Assembly: GCF_000003815.2 (NCBI RefSeq)
Contig: NC_049994.1
Location: 16,538,523-16,602,522, forward strand
Direction: 5' to 3'
DNA: 64,000 bases
Origin: Branchiostoma floridae
Taxonomy: Eukaryota; Chordata; Leptocardii; Amphioxiformes; Branchiostomatidae
The position numbers and the translations under genes are program-made. The notes beneath the pieces were generated by a model. That model ran no database searches. It was given only the letters and a program-made list of their open reading frames with translations, and was not told the origin of the DNA. Shown here piece by piece: positions 43,971-61,984 of this stretch; within the stretch, counting starts at the first letter, position 1, and each line of letters starts with the position of its first letter.

Positions 43971-45494
43971 GGGTGTCCAGCCCCCTACGTTCTGAATCCC
44001 TCCCGACATCTCCAAAGATGTGTGTAAAAACTGTGTCTAGATTACATGACTTGCTTGTTGTCGGTGAATAATTTTTGATTTCAGGGTAGAACCGGAGGTA
44101 AATATTACAAATAATTATTCAGTAATATATTGAAGGTTGGAGGTCCTTTCAGAGATGTCTTACAACAAATACACGTCAGGCCTGCTGCAAAGGGGAAAAT
44201 CCTGTTTTTATTGGGGGCATTACCAAGTAGTTTCCATTCCCCAAGCCGTGTGGGGATTCTTACAAAAAAATTCAGGTGCGGAGATGAGTTAAACTCCGTC
44301 CCTTATTAACGATGCCAATCTTATCGGGCTCGAGAATATGTAGTGTGTATTGAATTGAATTGTAGAAAGCCATTGTTCTCCCATTAGGCCATGTTGATTT
44401 GATTATATGGATGACATGCTCTGGGAACTCCAAAATTGATGCGAGCGTGCGAATAAAAAAAAAAGTTTGGCCAAAAAAAAAGTTGCCTTCTGTATGAAAT
44501 GTAAGTGGTCAGGAAGGTTGAACATAGGACTAGGACACATATTATGGTATACCAACAATTAGGTGTAGGGACCGGTACATCGTACGGGTGCAAAACATTT
44601 TCTTAAATTCTTTCCTTCTTGGACAGGTAAAAAAAAACAGACATAAAAAAAAATCTGTGGAACGGGTTTCGCCTATTATAAAATGGATAGGTGTTTTGGG
44701 GCTTACCGGGTCAAGAAAATAGCAAGAACGATGTAGAGTTGAGTTTATAGTCTTATTTGTACCAGGTTTCTACAGTCAAAGGTACAGAGCCTTGATTACA
44801 TGAAGATAGTATTTTAATACGCCAGTGGGCGTCGGATACTCCACCAAACAAATTCCTTTGTAGCAAAATTGACCATTGCGTTGAGTATCGCCCATTCAAA
44901 AGTTTTCACAGACAATCAGGTTCACCTGATCTGGACCTGGTCCTCTGGACCTGAACCGGACCTGTACCTGAATTTTCTGTACTGGTACCCACTCCTACCA
45001 ACAATAGATTTATTTTATTTCTGCCCTTTCTCTTATTCTTTGACTTTAGATTTATTTTGGAATTCTATGACATTAGTTATCTGCTTTCTGATACTTTTTT
45101 TCAATCTACGGCATATATGTGCTCATTTTAAAGCTGCTTTGCACGATTTACAGTGTGGTTGAAAACTTTTTTTGGGGGGGGGAAACGGCCGAAAATTGAT
45201 GCGAGCGCGGATTTCATCCATATAATGAATGAATGAATGAAGACCTTTATTGTACAATTTTGCCCAACCGGGCTAAGTACAGGTCACAACAAGTCAGGAT
45301 ATATACATACATAAAAGTGTCACAAATCTAGTCTAACACAAAAGTTCGGCTTCTTCTCGCTTCTTGGTAATAGTGAAAATGTAGGACTGTATGGGTTTCG
45401 CTATTGTAGGTTTGTCAAAACGCATGAGAAATATAAACTTGTCAGTGCTACTCATGTGTCTAAAATGAGGGAATCTACTTTCTATAATCAAGTC
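43971..45494. other. Repeat fragments; no gene
   Basis: About 44345-44395 (GTGTATTG-ATTGTAGAAAGCC, ATTGTTCTCCCATTAG) recurs at 48630-48690. About 45222-45500 starts with (GAAT)n and AGACCTTTATTGTAC, the reversed 3' end of a LINE or SINE with an ATTC tail. No coding exon was seen. Confidence 0.5.
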
Positions 45495-45725
45495 AACATG
45501 GCCTTAGACCGATTGACAAGGGCGTGATAATTTCCGCCTCCCGGGACCTGCGCGTGCCGGCTGGGTAGCTGTGGTCCAGGAAAGTAAACAAGATAATTAC
45601 AGGAGGCGGGACTGATATAAACTCCCTCCCTGGCAATTCTCACAGCTTCTAATCTTGTCAGGCGCCGTTCTTGCGGTGTTCCATTTCTATGGTATAAACA
45701 GTATGGAGTATGTCGCTGTAAACTA
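45495..45725. repeat. Copy of the TATA-containing block (see 30990-31215 and 48690-48900)
   Basis: The plus strand reads GATTGACAAGGGCGTGATAATTTCCGCC, then GATATAAACTCCCTCCCTGGC, then GGCGCCGTTCTTGCGGTGTTCC. The same order occurs at 48690 and, inverted, at about 31215 to 30990. All keep the TATAAA. Confidence 0.75.
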
Positions 45726-45748
45726 GAAATTTTAAAGGCTCTTTAAAG

Positions 45749-47551
45749 CTGGCGCGGATTTAGGGGGGGGCGCACCCGGCGCGCGCCCCCCCTTTGGCTG
45801 GACCCAAAAAAAAAATTCAGCTGGACCACCATAAAAAAGGAATTCCACAAAGAAATCCAGAAAATCAGCGAAAGTTGCAGCGGAGCGGCGACAATACAAA
45901 GCCGCTAACCAACAATGCCAAGGCGCACTCCTCCCGCTTTTACTTCCTCATTGCGTCGGTCTTTGCGGGCATAGCCAGAATGTTCCGTAACCAGAACGTT
46001 GGCAATACTCCCGCCCTCCTTCGGAACTCACTTATGTTCCATCTGACTCTAATATTGTTATTATATTTGTTATTTTGGTACCCTATTAGCCCATGTGGAC
46101 TGAGCGACGCAAGATACAATATTAAACATTCATTCATTCATACTATGACGGTAAATGTCAGGAGTAAAAATGTGTCAAACTTACGATATGTCTCCGCTAA
46201 GGGACTTGACGTTATTTACCGGGGGGAGGGCTGATGCAAAATGGGTCAGGTAAAAAAACGGCGATCTTTTCCACTACACATGTACGATATTTACACAAAA
46301 GAAACTAAATTAATGTTCTACTTGGAAGAGACTTGGGTACATTTTAGCGATATCGTGACGAAAACCGCTTCAATACTGCTGTAATCATTCCAAAACGGGA
46401 GTTATTTCGGCCAACTAACAAACTTGCCGAAAAATTTTCGCGCCATCATATGCATGATTACGTCATATGCACGCAGCAGAGAGCCCGCTGTCACGAAAGT
46501 AAACATCGTAATGTTTTATCCCGTTGCCGTCCGTGAACCATTCCGTCTACAAAGAACCGATGCACACAGGATTGATATTGATACCAATTTTAGTTGCTAT
46601 AGTCTTCGTAAACTTCGTGCGAACATGGAATTACACGACAGAGGCGGCTGCAGCAAATTTCTTATGGGGAGGGCGAACTATATTAACGTAATCCTAGGGG
46701 GTCCGGGGCATGCTCTCCCGGGAAAATTTTGAAATCTTGACTATCTGAAACGATCTTTCCTAACTTTTGATGGACAAATTTGCTGGCAGACTAAGCTAAG
46801 TTAAACAGCCTTTCTAGTAGGGTTTTTAGCTTATATTATTAAGGGCGACGACGCCCCCAACGTATTTTCACGATTTCGAGCGCACGAGCTGTCGCAAGGT
46901 AGGTCTGGAGAAAAATGTTGAAATTTGAACCCTCTGAAACAGGATTTTCTGCACTTTGAGGGATAAACTTTGCTGGTAGACTATGCTAAATGTAATGACA
47001 TTTCTGTCAGGGGAAAATATTTTTGATGGCGACGAGCGCCAGAGCGTCGTGGGCGCCGGACGCGCAAGCCGTCGCCAGGCACGTCCAGAAAAAAATTGAA
47101 ATCTTGACCACCTGAAACTTCATTTCCTGCATTTCAGGAGCACATTTTGCTTGTATTTCTAAGGCCACTTAGGCAATTTTTTTTCAATAGCCCTCCCCCC
47201 GGCTCAAGACATGTTTCGATGGCCGTTCCCCCAGGCCAAAAATATGATTGTTTAATGTGAGATTGCTAACTATCAGTGTTCGTTCGTTTATTATATTTGT
47301 TCAGCCCTAAAAGTCAGTGTTGATTCGTTGGGTATTTTTGCACAGAAATAGCTCTAAAATGCACCAGAGAGCCTCTTTATTTTAAAAAGTTCTCGGGGGA
47401 GGCCCCCCAAACCCCCCCAACGAGAGGGGGGGAACCCCCCTCTCGTGCTCTCCCCCCGCGCAGCTACGCTGCGCATTCGTGGCCTTTGGCCACGACCTGA
47501 CATGCAACAGCATATGCGCCCCCCCTTTGCAAAATCCTGGATCCGCCCCTG
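45749..47551. mobile_element. Candidate non-autonomous DNA transposon, 1.8 kb
   Basis: The left end CTGGCGCGGATTTAGG and the right end (read inward as CAGGGGCGGATCCAGG) are imperfect terminal repeats. Both are followed inward by a G-run and CGCA. TAAAG flanks the two ends (45744-45748 and 47552-47556). Three internal units of about 150-200 bp share GAAATCTTGAC or GAAATTTGAACC, CTGAAAC and a CGACGA-x-GCGC block. Such CAGGGGCGGAT ends are common in invertebrate DNA elements. No transposase is encoded. A piece around 46085-46140 resembles a LINE 3' tail and may be nested. Confidence 0.5.
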
Positions 47552-47556
47552 TAAAG

Positions 47557-48479
47557 CAACCTACAGATGTCAACATTGGAGAAGTCAATTTGTATGTAAC
47601 GTTACTTGCCCAGGGCAAGTAGTAAATCAATAAAATACTTCTCACTGTGGTCTGGTAAAGATTTTAGGGGCTAAATAGACCCCAGACATCATAAATAGAT
47701 TTGGCTCCACAGGGAGCCCCGGTCTGGAAGCAGGCATCAACAAAAGCACATGGTAGAGATGTGTTATGGCCGTTTCCAGCTTGTTGTTGGGTCTCATTTC
47801 AAACTGTACAAGCAGAAGCCCAACTTTGATAGAAAATAAGTACTGTAAACCTGCACAAAGCGGTTTTATCTACGATCTTTGCGCACGTACCGCCACCGCT
47901 GTTGGTCAGGTTACGAAACCAATGAATTTCCGACTGAGGTGAATCGCATTTTATTGGCTTATTGTATTAAGCATGGATTTTTCTGTGAATCGTGACATGA
48001 TCAGTTATTTTTTCGTGAAAATTTCTATAGAGAGGCGTTCACTTGCGTAAAAATCAAGGCTGTCTCGTCGCCTTCCGCTACAGATCGCCATTTGACCTTT
48101 GTTACGTCACAAACAAAACACAAACAAACCGGTGCACATGTTACGGCCGCCATGTTGGAAGTATTCAGTGTTGGAGCGCTCTGCCGCGCGGTTCTAAAAT
48201 TTTGCTCCATAACGCTGCTCAGCTGCAGTTACATCGTAATTTACTCGAGGACAGGGTCTTTTGCCGTACCGGAAGAATATGGAGTCAGTCCCCGATCCAA
48301 GACCCGTCGTTTTTTTACTACTACATCGCTGATTCGCGACTACGTAACGTTACAATTTTGACGTGTCGATTCCCAAGTGAATGGTCAAAGTGGCGATACT
48401 GTGGAACACCAATCAATGTAGTTTATAGAGACTATTGTTAACAGTTTACTCAAAGTGTAACTTTGTAACGTTAGCAGGC
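47557..48479. other. No gene recognised; one promoter-like patch
   Basis: The sequence 48088-48170 has CGCCATTTGACC, TTACGTCA (ATF/CREB-like) and CGGCCGCCATGTTGG, the wording of a CpG-containing promoter. A 132-codon plus-strand frame starts nearby, but its translation looks random. I do not call a gene. Confidence 0.35.
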
Positions 48480-48900
48480 CTGACTTACCTTGCTTGTGTG
48501 GATCGTTTTTTTTTTTGTAGTTGAACAATTTCTCGTTTCCAAGCAAGTACATGTAGTAGTGAGTACTATCAACAGCTACTAGTACTACTATACTAATAAC
48601 GTACTTAATGTTGCGATACGGACGAGGATGTGAAGTGTGTATTGCATTGTAGAAAGCCACGAACAGCCTATTGTTCTCCCATTAGACGGATTGACAAGGG
48701 CGTGATGATTTCCGCCTCCTGGGACACACCCGTGCCGGCTGTGTAGTTGTGGCGGAGAAGATATAAACTTCCTCCTTGGCAGTTCTCTACAACTGCCTAT
48801 CTTGGCGGGCGTCGTCCTTGTGTTGTTCCGTGTCTATGGTATCAACAAGGTGAATGGACTATATCGCTGTGAACTGGGAAAATTAAAGTAACCTACTACA
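48480..48900. repeat. Rearranged inverted partner of 30700-31215
   Basis: It contains CTTACCTTGCTTG, TTGAACAATTTCTCGTTTCC, GAAGTGTGTATTG, TTGACAAGGGCGTG and GACTATATCGCTG. All are found in reverse complement in the left block but in a different order. It has a TATAAAC element and is 65-85% alike by eye. Confidence 0.7.
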
Positions 48901-49188
48901 GTAGTAATAGTCAAAATTGGGGAAGTCGATTTGTATGTACATGGCCTGCCTCTGTGCTAATACCCCTGTCACATGTAACGAAAATCGATCGGACGACGAG
49001 TCTGCGAGCTCTAAAGGACATTTTCAGCAGTAAGATGTCCAGTGTTCTCTCGATGATCAGTGGTGAGAATTTTTAGGGATCGTCGGTGAGTTTATCAGGG
49101 TTCGTACTATAGCCTTAACATCAGCGACAAGTCGCCGGTGATCTCCGAGTTTGTAGAGTTCGTGCTGACTACCTGCAGGTCGTCCGTA

Positions 49189-49340
49189 NNNNNNNNNNNN
49201 NNNNNNNNNNNNNNNNNNNNNNNNNNNNNNNNNNNNNNNNNNNNNNNNNNNNNNNNNNNNNNNNNNNNNNNNNNNNNNNNNNNNNNNNNNNNNNNNNNNN
49301 NNNNNNNNNNNNNNNNNNNNNNNNNNNNNNNNNNNNNNNN
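49189..49340. other. Assembly gap, 152 N
   Basis: Run of N inside the right part of the inverted duplication, a place where short-insert assembly would be expected to fail. Confidence 1.
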
Positions 49341-49600
49341 TAGAGGTATAGGAGAAAGCTTAACATTAGTTAACATAACAATAAGGGCTAACATAATTCT
49401 TTGATATAGTATTGCAATGGAGTAGGCTAATCATTAGTTTCGGTATTCTTTCTAATAGCAGAGCAGTCCTTGATATATTTGTCAATTTTTGCATGACCCT
49501 TGTCTGAACAGGCTGCTCAAAGGTTCAAAGATTGAAAACGAATAAAGAATACGACAACTAATTGTATCACGTGTCTTGCAATTTCATAGTTGTGCGTTGT
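49341..49600. repeat. Direct and inverted fragments matching 29105-29945
   Basis: 49341-49500 matches 29764-29945 in the same orientation. 49505-49595 matches 29105-29185 in reverse complement. The mixed orientations show that at least one local inversion followed the duplication. Confidence 0.65.
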
Positions 49601-49605
49601 TTCAG

Positions 49606-50085
49606 GTACGAAGGACCAGTGGGACAAAACCTGTTTTAGCGAAGGAGCTGTGTGCTCACAGCGAAGGGGCTGCATGCTCGGTGGACTAGCTGTGTGCACA
49701 GCTCATTCGCTAAGCACACGGCCCCTTTTCTGTGTGCGCACAGCTCGTTCGCTGATCACGCAGCCCCTTTCCTGCGTACACACAGCTCGTTCGCTGATCA
49801 CACAGCCCCTTCGCTGAACACAGCTCCTTCACACACAGCTCCTTCGACGAGCACACAGCCCCTTTGCTGTGAGCACACAGCTCATTTGCTGTGAGCACAC
49901 AGATACTTCCCCGAGCACGCAGCCCCTGCGCTGTGAGTATACAGCTCCTTCGCCAAGCACGCAGCCCATTCACTGTGAGCACACAGCTCGTTCGCCGAGC
50001 GCACAGCCACTTCGCTGTGAGCACACAGCTCCTTTGCTGAGCATGCAGCCCCTTCGCTGTTCCAATGGTCCTTCGTAGGCAGGAG
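49606..50085. repeat. Minisatellite of ~24-bp units inside a fold-back element
   Basis: Units of the type GAGCACACAGCCCCTTCGCT repeat about 18 times with drift. The array is bounded by TACGAAGGACCAGTGG on the left and its near reverse complement CCAATGGTCCTTCGTA on the right, so the whole forms a mobile-looking unit. Diverged relatives are the two arms at 7500-7784 and 9121-9398. Open frames across it (TQPLRCEHTA repeats) are a by-product of the unit length. Lancelet minisatellites with mobile behaviour have been described, as I recall, under the name mirages; I cannot confirm identity. Confidence 0.75.
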
Positions 50086-50207
50086 ATCATGATCAACGTA
50101 GCCTGAATGTTGACAAGATTATAGTTTATTCATTTAGTTATTTGCAGAGACATCGTAGAACAAACATATGTCAGGCCTGCTGCAGAGTAAAGGGGAATCC
50201 TGTGGTC

Positions 50208-50988
50208 TCGTATTACGGTAGTTACCGAGTAGCAGTTAACTATTCTACGACGTGCGTGCGTGTGTCGCACACAGTTTCAGCTGTAGTGCACCAGAACATG
50301 TTGATACAGACCTGTGTCACACATTTTCAACATAAGAGCATGAATCAAGGCACTTTTCCTGTATTTTTTTTAAGTTCAAACATTGCTGCATCTACATTTC
50401 AACCATGGTGACTGCACACTTGTACCCCTTCTTTAATTAATTTACGACTATTATCATCTGTAGCATTCTGCTATAGTCACTGAAGTCACAACAACATTAT
50501 GTAAACCATGACGTCGGTGGTTCAGACCCAAGTCTGTACCCCCAAGTAAAACGCGCTTATCAACGTGCACCCTGCTACCTTCACAGCTACTGATAATGAC
50601 TCAACTTCCTATTCTTAACGTATAGTCTCACAATATAGTATTTTTTAAACTAAAAACCCGGGATTTTATCAGGGCATTCGAAAAAATCCCGGGTTTTTAA
50701 AAGAAAAGCCCGGGATTTTATTTGGGCACCCCAAAAAAATCCCGGGTTTTTTCAAAGAAAAACCCGGGATTTTTTTTTAAATCCCGGGACAAAAAAAAAA
50801 TCCCGGGATAAATCCCGGGATTTTTCTATATTCAATGAAGCATGAAGACTCCCACTGGGGGGTATAATGATCCGTTGGGTAACAAGGAACATTTTCACAA
50901 AATATCTGATATATACGTGTAGTCTGTGAAAGGCTACAAGCATTAGTCCCAAGTGCTCTGCTCAGTCCCATTTTAATCTGCTCGATGT
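50208..50988. repeat. Right arm of the inverted duplication
   Basis: Reverse complement of 27915-28744 as described there. The outer ~200 bp are almost identical to the left arm, including the CCCGGG cluster (50650-50830). The next gene, the 51.1-kb TRIM-NHL, ends 142 bp outside this arm. Confidence 0.8.
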
Positions 50989-51129
50989 TGAATGTATTCT
51001 TTCATCCTACAACAATATTATATTCATAGCCTAACATTGTATGAAGTAAGCCTTTGAAGTGTGAAAAGTGATGATGAGGCCACTTGGAGATTACTAAAAC
51101 TTGACCTAAATACCTTATATGATACAGCA

Positions 51130-53013
51130 CTAACCCTGTGTCCAGACTGATACAGTGTGATCTTTGTAATCAGTCACCACCACATCTCCACCTGGTGACA
51201 CAGCTACACCACAGGGCCGCTCCATACCACTTCCAATATCACACTGAAATCTGCCCTGACTATCATGCATTTGTAAAGAACCATATCCAAAGTCAGCCAC
51301 AATGATGTTTCCCATCCCATCAACACAAATGCCCTGAGGATCATACAACTGACTTTCATCAGATCCCACACTCCCAAACTTGAACCTAAAGTTCCCCTCT
51401 TTGTCCAAGACATGGACACAGTAATCCTTGTAATCAGTGACCAGAATGTTCCCCTCCCCATCCACAGTGACATATCGTGGGTACCAAGGTCTTAGTGACA
51501 TACAATATGAACCGAATGTAAATATCTCTAAACCATCTTGCTTAAATACTCGAAGTCGACCAATGGCATTCTTTCCAACAAGCTCCTGTTCTGTTACGAT
51601 CACCAGTTCTGTTTCCAAAGTTACAGCGATGCCACGCATATACTCATTTAACTCAACATGTGAAAGGTCTATTTTGGTCAAACAGGTGCCTTCCCTGGAA
51701 TACTGCACTACATGATTCTTACTCACCACCCACAGGTTGTCATTTCTGCCTATAGCAACATCACATGGTTCAAACTTTTCACCAGTTCCCCCTGGCAGAG
51801 TTGTTGTGAACTCTCTGACATAAACACCATCCATTGTGAACACCTGGATTCTGCTGTTATTGAGATCAGCAATGTACAACTTATCATCTTGTGACACGGC
51901 TACTCCCACAGGACCATCAAACTTCCCCCTACATGATCCCTCTCCCCCAAACCTGACTTTCTTCACCCACATATTTCCCACCCTAATTGTGCTGACATTT
52001 GTACTTCTAACTTGTCGAGTATCTAGATCTGTCACTTTGGACTGAAGCAACTGTTTGTCTGACATGGGTTGTGATGTTACCTTGCCTAACTCAATGTGTG
52101 CACCAGATTTCTTTGGCTCAAAATGACAAAGTTTCACTTCACAGATCTCATCAGGAGTTGCAACATTCTGGAACCTTTCTTTGAGTGCAGGTGCCAGGTC
52201 TACATCCTCTAAGAGCCACACCCCCTCTTCTTGTTCCATGAGCTGTTCTGTTCTTTCACACAATATGGACAGTTTGACCAGCTGGGTCAACACCTGGTCT
52301 TTCTGTTCTATCAAGGCAGCCATGTTGTCCTCAAATACCTTCTCCACAGTAGCCAACAGTTTGTCCCGCTGATCTTGAATCTTCTTCACCTGATCATCAC
52401 AAGCCTTGTTTATCTCCTGTTGAGTTTGTACTTTGTTGTCCACCAGTTTTTTGTGTCGTTTTTTTATCTCTTGGAGGAAGTTTGTAGATGCCTCCATCTT
52501 CTGCCAGCCAGTGTCGAGCTCAGCGATGATGTTATCCTTAATCTGTTTTGCCTCACAGGTTGTGTGCCCAGAGTGAGAATGGGTGATGCAATCACTACAG
52601 ACCGGTACCTTACACTTTAGGCAGTAGAGCTGGATCTCATTTTGAGGGTGGGAGCTGCACATGTTCTTCTGCCCTCCCTTCTGCATGTATGCAGGTGTCA
52701 GTAAGGTTTTCTTGGAGAATTCTTCACACAGGTTGGCTATACGATGGTTGTTAAGGAGTCCTGCTATCCCCTCGGTAGGCAAAGTCACAGGATGGGCACA
52801 GTCTGGGCACCTGAACGGGTCTGGCCTTTCTGCCCTTTCACAAGTTTCTAACCATTGTTCGTGCCGAACTTCCAAACACTCCTGGCAAAAGTAATGGTGA
52901 CATGGCAGGAACTTGGGCTGCCTGTAAGGCTTCTTGCAGATGCTACAGGAGAGAAACTCTTCCAGTATCCTCTGTCTGTATGCAGTTGTAGGACGATCTT
53001 GAGAGTTTGCCAT
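51130..53013 (-). CDS. TRIM-NHL protein, probable E3 ubiquitin ligase (close copy of the 12.7-kb gene)
   Basis: One exon encodes 627 residues in the order RING (C23 to C72, same spacing as the 12.7-kb gene), B-box (C119 to H150), coiled coil (about 150-280), linker, and NHL propeller (about 345-627). The first 82 residues differ from the 12.7-kb protein at only three positions that I count (35, 77 and 80). About 250 bp of 5' flank are nearly the same too. The propeller is clearly more diverged. The linker before the propeller has about 28 extra residues, and similar linker text (SMSAKQLVQS) occurs in the 15.8-kb protein, so the shorter form at 12.7 kb is probably a deletion. Ubiquitin transfer is expected from the intact RING. 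The ligand of the propeller is unknown. Confidence 0.9.
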   Translation of the reverse strand: MANSQDRPTTAYRQRILEEFLSCSICKKPYRQPKFLPCHHYFCQECLEVRHEQWLETCERAERPDPFRCPDCAHPVTLPTEGIAGLLNNHRIANLCEEFSKKTLLTPAYMQKGGQKNMCSSHPQNEIQLYCLKCKVPVCSDCITHSHSGHTTCEAKQIKDNIIAELDTGWQKMEASTNFLQEIKKRHKKLVDNKVQTQQEINKACDDQVKKIQDQRDKLLATVEKVFEDNMAALIEQKDQVLTQLVKLSILCERTEQLMEQEEGVWLLEDVDLAPALKERFQNVATPDEICEVKLCHFEPKKSGAHIELGKVTSQPMSDKQLLQSKVTDLDTRQVRSTNVSTIRVGNMWVKKVRFGGEGSCRGKFDGPVGVAVSQDDKLYIADLNNSRIQVFTMDGVYVREFTTTLPGGTGEKFEPCDVAIGRNDNLWVVSKNHVVQYSREGTCLTKIDLSHVELNEYMRGIAVTLETELVIVTEQELVGKNAIGRLRVFKQDGLEIFTFGSYCMSLRPWYPRYVTVDGEGNILVTDYKDYCVHVLDKEGNFRFKFGSVGSDESQLYDPQGICVDGMGNIIVADFGYGSLQMHDSQGRFQCDIGSGMERPCGVAVSPGGDVVVTDYKDHTVSVWTQG

Positions 53014-53227
53014 TTTTAGGCCTTAGGACTGGAAACCTTATGTGCCACTCCCTGGTCTCACTTTTACTTCAAAACATCTTTGAACATTCAGGATATTGTG
53101 GTTGCTTTGTAAGTTGCCAAGGTGCAATGTTTACAGAGCTTTTGTTCTGGAAAAGGAACCCCATCCATCTCAACAAAAGTGCCGTATGGTATTTCATTTT
53201 TGAACTAGTTGCTTGAACTCGTCATCA

Positions 53228-53235
53228 TCACATGA
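53228..53235. promoter_or_regulatory. Conserved TCACATGA box upstream of TRIM-NHL gene
   Basis: Same box as at 14687-14694 and 17904-17911, again 215-222 bp before the ATG, within CATCATCACATGACC then AACAAGGCCC. Because the three promoters derive from duplication, conservation alone is weak evidence; the 15.8-kb copy has diverged around it while keeping the box. Confidence 0.45.
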
Positions 53236-53309
53236 CCCAACAAGGCCCAATAGCTCGCACCCAGAGCATATTAATGAGAGTGCCTGGCATCCAAACCTGT
53301 CATAGTCGA

Positions 53310-54630
53310 GTCTGTTTCGCCATCTTTGGTTAATGTTGCTTCAGAGAACTGACCATTGCATTAAGACAGTCATCTTTGAGCACAACTATAGTGCATAACC
53401 CTGGAACCTTATGCATAATTATGTACAGTTATGCCAATTTAGATTAATCCCCAGGGGGTCGTTATTGGCTGCTATGTATTTCTTACATCATTTATACTTA
53501 CAGCTTACGATATCAGCCCATCTGCGTGTATGGTTGCCAGGAGGTCACTCCAGAATAAAACTGGAATTTCCAAATTAAACTGGAGGGGCAGGGTGCACTT
53601 AACTCAAGAAAATATGGTACATGTACTTGCATTTTAAAACATGCATTTTAAGGCTTCTTGAAGGTTTAGCTACATGTATGATCGCATAAGTCATAACGGT
53701 GCACGCCCCAGTTTATTTGGGGTCTCAAATCGAGGCTGCGCACCCTCAAGTCGAGAGGCCGTCTCTTCAAGAAAATAAATCCAAAGCAGAAAAGCCGTGT
53801 ATGGGAATGAAGGGTATTCCTCCAGCTTTACGAACAGTCGGGTTTCAGTTTCTTTACTCTCTCCACTTTTCGTAATTTTAGGGGGAGAAAAGTTTTTTCA
53901 CGTAAAAAAATATGCAAAAAAAGGGGGATTTTGACGTGGAAATAAACCCATGACCTATATCTTAGTCATGAAAATGACTGATGTTGTCGGAAAGAGAATA
54001 CACCTAAGATTAATCAAGCAAAAAATAAAGAAAATTGTAACACTGAGATTTTTACAATAACCCGACGCGCGAGGCATAGCAACACGGCTCACAGAACGCA
54101 TATGGACGGTGAATCTGGGTCAACGGGCGAATCACTTCCAACGCGTAGAAATACAAGGAAGTGAAACGCGGGCCCAAAACCAATTTGCACCAAAAACACA
54201 TCACTTCTTACGCTTTTTAGCTATGCCAGTATTAAATGCCACTTTGCAGCAGATTATGAGAAATTTGAACTCAAACCCAGACCCTCGAGACCCTTTCTTC
54301 ACATTTTTGTCACACATTATCTCGAACCCCTTTCGCGGAAGAATTGGTGTGTGCACCGATAATTGAATGACTGTAGTCATTTAAACCCTGGTAAAGTCAG
54401 CAGTCCGTGCAAATTTTCCACCTCTGTCAGAATCTGCTCTCAATGGTATGAGGGTCTGTGTTGGTTGCAGCACCCCCATTGTTCCAATGTTTAGGAAAAC
54501 CGTTGCTTTAAGTGATGTCTTATATTCAGAATGCAAACTTCAGACATTCATATTGTATTACGCGTTCTTGTAATGCGTTTTACATGACATGTGTATTTTA
54601 CATGTGTACATGTACTATTTGCCTTTACAG
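53310..54630. other. Spacer between divergent genes; missing 5' exon of the synthetase expected near here
   Basis: The region should contain, or lie downstream of, the first coding exon or exons of the aspartyl-tRNA synthetase (about 40 residues, ending phase 1). I looked for an ATG-bearing exon with a phase-1 donor and found none I trust. The sequence has no long frame with coding-like codon use. TACATGTA-type runs occur throughout. Confidence 0.5.

Positions 54631-61984
<7,354 letters not shown>

Noticed and set aside
48043-48441. A 132-codon plus-strand frame near a promoter-like patch.
   Set aside because: The amino-acid order and codon use look random, and an overlapping frame is equally long. 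No splice partner.
49652-50096. A repeat protein (TQPLRCEHTA units) encoded in the 49.6-50.1 kb array.
   Set aside because: Several frames on both strands are open because the unit is a multiple of three. There is no splice site or upstream exon, and relatives at 7.5 and 9.3 kb are broken.
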